Source of the DNA: Antedon mediterranea
Taxonomy: Eukaryota > Echinodermata > Crinoidea > Comatulida > Antedonidae
Length of the DNA stretch: 64,000 bases
Assembly (NCBI RefSeq): GCF_964355755.1
Contig: NC_092680.1
Location: 13,867,001 to 13,931,000, forward strand
Reading direction: 5' to 3'
Below the pieces are notes generated by a model that saw only the letters and a list, made by a program, of their open reading frames with translations, was not told the origin of the DNA and did not search any database. The stretch's first letter is position 1; each line of letters starts with the position of its first letter. Position numbers and translations under genes: made by a program. Shown piece by piece: positions 60,301-64,000 of the stretch.

Positions 60301-60457
60301 AGTTCCTAGTTTACTACAGACTTCATAGTAGACAACAAGTATTTAAGTTCCTAGTTTACTACAGTCTTTATAGTAGACAACAAGTATTTAAGTTCCTAGT
60401 TTACTACAGACTTCATAGTAGACAACAAGTTTTTAAGTTCCTAGTTTACTACAGACT
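57331..60457. repeat. 45-bp tandem array, ~69 copies
   Basis: Highly homogeneous units containing AAGTTCCTAGTTTACTACAG and CTTCATAGTAGACAACAAG. One position, CAG(A/T)CTTC, is dimorphic and alternates irregularly along the array. Rare changes: two 44-bp units (near 57541 and 59431), AGAAAACA twice, TTTATAG twice. The frame KFLVYY(S/R)LHSRQQVF stays open except at the two 1-bp deletions. It lies in what should be intron 1 of the STAP-like gene, so coding is doubtful. Confidence 0.96.
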
Positions 60458-61964
60458 GATGGGTTGACAAAAAAAAATGAAATTGGGGAGACCAGGGTCA
60501 ACCTAAGTGAACTTAATCACTGTAGCTAAGCCGGTTGACCAAACCCAAATCTCTTGTATTCTAACTATACGGTCCCGACTTGTGATTCAAGTGTAGTGTC
60601 TGCAGCGATCTTCGCCCGTAATTGACAAAATAGGACTGCTATGCTTGATGGCCTACAGTAGCTTGGTTATTATAAGAGGTCTAGGTGGATGTGGTGTATG
60701 GTCGCCCTCGTTGAATATACCAAAATTAATACTTGGCCTTTCAAATACAAAATAATGTATAAGGGGCCTACTAATACTTAATAGATTAATGGGTGGCTTA
60801 TAACCAAGTGCCTCATTTTACATGAAAATTAGTCACAAGTCGGGGGTGGGCTTAAACCCAAGTATGGGCTTCTACCTGCGTCAATAGACTTGCCCCAGCC
60901 CAAGTCTTTATTCATTGTCTTCAAAATATTTATCTTTTACTATCTAATATTAAGACAAAACTCCGTCTGAAACCCAGACTACCCGCGTCAGTACAGTACT
61001 AAAAACCATAATATCTAAAGTTCATACAATTGCCTACAAATTTATTTACTTTGTTCGTGGCTAAAAACGATTATTTTTGGCGATGTTTTAGACCCTATAT
61101 TTCGAAAACTACAAGTCAGATTTTCATAATTCTTTCTTTATTTAAATATTGATACAAAATATCAACAGGCAATGTTGCTACAGTATTAACTTTTAATGTT
61201 GCATCGTTATCCCTACTGTAGCTAGGTAGTAGGCCTATATACATGTGGGCCGGGTCAAATTAGGGAGTAATTAGTCATAATGTCGAATTCTCCTACCATG
61301 GACCAATAAATTAGATAGATCCATGCTCCTACCCTGCAATATGTAGGCCTACATACACTGTAGTTTAGTTTATGATCATGTAGGCCAGACTATAGTATAT
61401 TTACACAAAGTATTTACTACTGATTGTTCCAAAAAAATAATGGATATAATAAAACCATTATATCTGAAGAAAGAACAAGGATTAAAATTGTTATGCAAAA
61501 AGTCGAGCGGCGTTTTTTGTAAGAAATATTTCTTGTTTATATTGACAGGAGTAACACAGTTTCTCATGTTTTATTATGGGAAAAATAAATTTTAAATTGG
61601 AACAAAATGCATGAAACTGTAGTTCCTTTCTGTTTTAGCATATAGTGTACGGTTTCTAAAAAGATCGGACATTCATCAGTAGACTTATAGTCACTATCAC
61701 TTTATATTAAATTTGTTTATTCTATTATTATTATTATAGGATAAGATATAATGTTTTTCATTGAACTGGCAGTTTCAAATGGGTGGTTTCAATGTCTCAA
61801 TACCAAAATCTATAGAAGATATAGTCCTAGCAAAGTTTTCAACCAGTTGTTAATTTAAGGCTTATTAACGTACAGATTGTCGGTATTTGTAACATGTAAA
61901 ATGTTTTTAATTCAGTTCAAAAACTCATTTATAATTAATTAGTGTATTGATTATGACCATAAAT
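60458..61964. other. Intron-like sequence, no feature recognised
   Basis: Short ORFs only, none with recognisable similarity or good splice context. Confidence 0.4.
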
Positions 61965-62205
61965 ATTGTCGGCAAAATGTAACCTGTTTTCTGCCAATCA
62001 ATTGTATGTCGGCCAATCGTATAAATGGCAGAAAAGTACCATGTTAGCCAATTTTCTGTCGACAAAATTTCTTGTCGATCGAGTGTCTGTTGGTCAATTG
62101 TCTGTCAGCAAAATGGTTTTCAGCGAAATGACCTTTGCAGTCGAAATGTCTTGTCGATCAAATATCCGGTCGAATAATATTCTGTCGTCCAGTAGTGGCA
62201 TTTGG
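61965..62205. repeat. Degenerate minisatellite with TCTGTCGGCAAAATG-like core
   Basis: About a dozen imperfect units of 15-20 bp (CTGTCGACAAAAT, TGTCAGCAAAATG, TTGTCGATC and so on). The 80-codon ORF across it is a by-product. Confidence 0.5.
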
Positions 62206-63078
62206 TAAAACTTCCAGTCACCTGTTATTCAACCAAAGTGCAATTGAAATTGTTTATTTACACAAATAATCACAAATAAAATATTGTGTACTTTACATGA
62301 TGCTTGGATTATTGATTTTAATTTCTTCTTTTCTAGTGCATGGAATCTGTGCAATTTGTTTTTCCGTGTTCTGGACCCCAATGGAATTTAGTATTTTACT
62401 TTTTGGGATATCCTTTTAACTCAAGTCTCCTGCTGTACTTATTTTATAATTGTTTTATGTTTATATTGTATGTATCTGTGTGACTCTATGCTAAGACTAA
62501 GAGAGCCCACCATATGAAAACAACCCCAATTCCAGTAGACAACGTGAAGGGATTTAGATATGTGTACTACATATACCAGTTTGTTGGCTGAGCGAAGGAG
62601 GACTTTTCTATTTTTTCTGCTGGTAGAAATGCTGTATAGTCCGAAAAGAGCTGGTCCAACACATTCTGTTTATTGTGCCAGGCATGACGTTGAGTTCATC
62701 GTAATATTGTTCTTGATTACAAAAATAACACTAGATTTCCGTTCGTAAGACGTACTGTGTATAAAAAGGACAAAACGAAACCACATGTTTTTATGCTCGA
62801 CTTCAGTATCGGCCATTTTCACACAAAACGTTGTTACAATAAAAAAAATCGCTCGAATCTTGATTGAGCTGGAAGACGTACTACTATATGTAATGGACCA
62901 TGTGTATTTCACCCTCCACTACACAGTACAGTATCGGCCGTGTCTACAGCATTATATCTGACGTTTTTGGTACGTTATCACAAAATAGTGTATTATTAAA
63001 AATTATGTTGTTGACAGGTTTTATATATTGAAATCAATTGTGTTGCGTAGCACTGTGTAAATTATATATAAATAATAC
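62206..63078. other. Intron-like sequence, no feature recognised
   Basis: A TATAAAAAGG at about 62760 is the only promoter-like string; no linked ORF is convincing. Confidence 0.3.
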
Positions 63079-63140
63079 TGTCAAATTATTGAACCATTGA
63101 AACAGTACTCATATTGTTTCAATGTATCAATAATTTGACA
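63079..63140. repeat. 26-bp-arm hairpin
   Basis: TGTCAAATTATTGA (63079) pairs with TCAATAATTTGACA (ending 63140). The arms differ at two positions and are separated by a 10-nt loop. AT dinucleotide runs follow at 63153-63168 and 63307-63324. From 63325 to 64000 I see no gene. Confidence 0.7.
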
Positions 63141-64000
63141 ATATGATTTTTATATATATATATATATAAATCCAAAGGCAAATTACTGAAAAAAATGACA
63201 ATGCTGTGGGTATCAGTGGCTGGATCTCAATGGAGATACAAAAATAAAAAGCGAAAAGCTAAATCAAAACGATAAAGTAAACAGCCAGAAAAGTTAGCAG
63301 AGCTTTATATATATATATATATATGGATGGGAGTAGGGAATCCCGAAAATTTACTATGTGAAGAGAAACAACATTATCTTCCTGTTAGACTTGCCATTTT
63401 CACAGTCTTGTTTACAACATAGAAATACCACTGGATTCTTGCTCAAGCTTAAAAACATACTGCATGAAATATTTCTTTCTGTAAACAAATATCTATATCT
63501 AACTGACTCGGCCTATGCCAGTTTTGTGGTGCATTTCATTTCAAAGCGTGAGCTGCACTGACTAGATCTATATAAAAGGCAAGCACAAAAAGTTTGTCTT
63601 CTAAGCACGCCGCAGTACATCATCCAATCGGTATTTTTTTCTTTTTGAACATTAGATTATGGACGGTACCTAAAACTTGCAGTGTATTTAAAAAATAGTG
63701 TAAAATGTCCACTGTATTTATGAGAAAAATGAGACTTCAATTGCGAATACATCTGACAAGTTTTCGGGGCGCGGTTGAAGTGGGGCTCACACCCAACAAA
63801 GATGGGTAATGCTACAATAGTATTGATATAAAACCGCCCAATGGTACTCGGGTATCTTATATTTACTGTTTATTTTTCAGAGTTTTAGGCCTACATTGTA
63901 GACAAATAAGATACTGTTATACGTTATTCAAGCAATCTGGATACAGTGGTTATTTAAACATATGCTTGCGTTGTTAAAAAAAGGCACATTAGCGTAGTCT

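Overview
This is a 64 kb piece of an animal nuclear genome: AT-rich, intron-rich and full of SINEs, LINE fragments, foldback elements and tandem arrays. The main gene is an ortholog of nuclear cap-binding protein subunit 1 (NCBP1/CBP80), which can be read end to end on the + strand. The protein resembles vertebrate CBP80 along its whole length and is almost the same size. The repeat landscape (TAGGCC/GGCCTA-rich islands, tRNA-derived SINEs ending in ATT repeats, P-superfamily and TTAA-type DNA elements) suggests a marine invertebrate, perhaps an echinoderm. That assignment is inference; nothing here proves the species.

Layout. 1-4374: minisatellites, a 632-bp TTAA-flanked element (600-1231), a 2.26-kb element with 85-bp inverted termini (1292-3555) and the NCBP1 promoter region. 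4375-33967: NCBP1 in 19 coding exons, 791 codons plus stop, no frame break. Intron 1 contains a complete 6,324-bp P-superfamily transposon (4856-11179) with perfect 32-bp inverted termini and a 7-bp target duplication. It carries two convergent genes. One is an 823-aa transposase in five exons on the - strand, with a ZAD-like Cys4 N-terminus. The other is a 473-aa protein in three exons on the + strand, opening with an acidic tract and an ING-type PHD finger. Both frames are open. Later introns hold SINEs, foldback elements, LINE scraps and a 33-bp x ~31 array (29592-30612). 33968-36400: NCBP1 3' UTR and downstream, including a 463-bp element and a SINE. 36400-39350: duplicated AT-rich units and LINE 3' ends. 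39855-51885: a 12-kb array of a 31-bp unit (~388 copies), most units carrying the forkhead/FOXO-type octamer TTGTTTAC. 53084-53164: a probable first coding exon of a PH-domain adaptor (STAP-like), whose remaining exons are not in the window. 53584-56560: another TTAA element, a foldback and a SINE. 57331-60457: a 45-bp x ~69 array. 60458-64000: intron-like sequence with small repeats.

The host genes show no functional link to each other. The two genes of the transposon probably act together: a DDE/D (RNase H-like) transposase, and a chromatin reader that may steer integration. The most unusual content is this intact two-gene P-type element, followed by the three large arrays, each of which has motif content worth testing.
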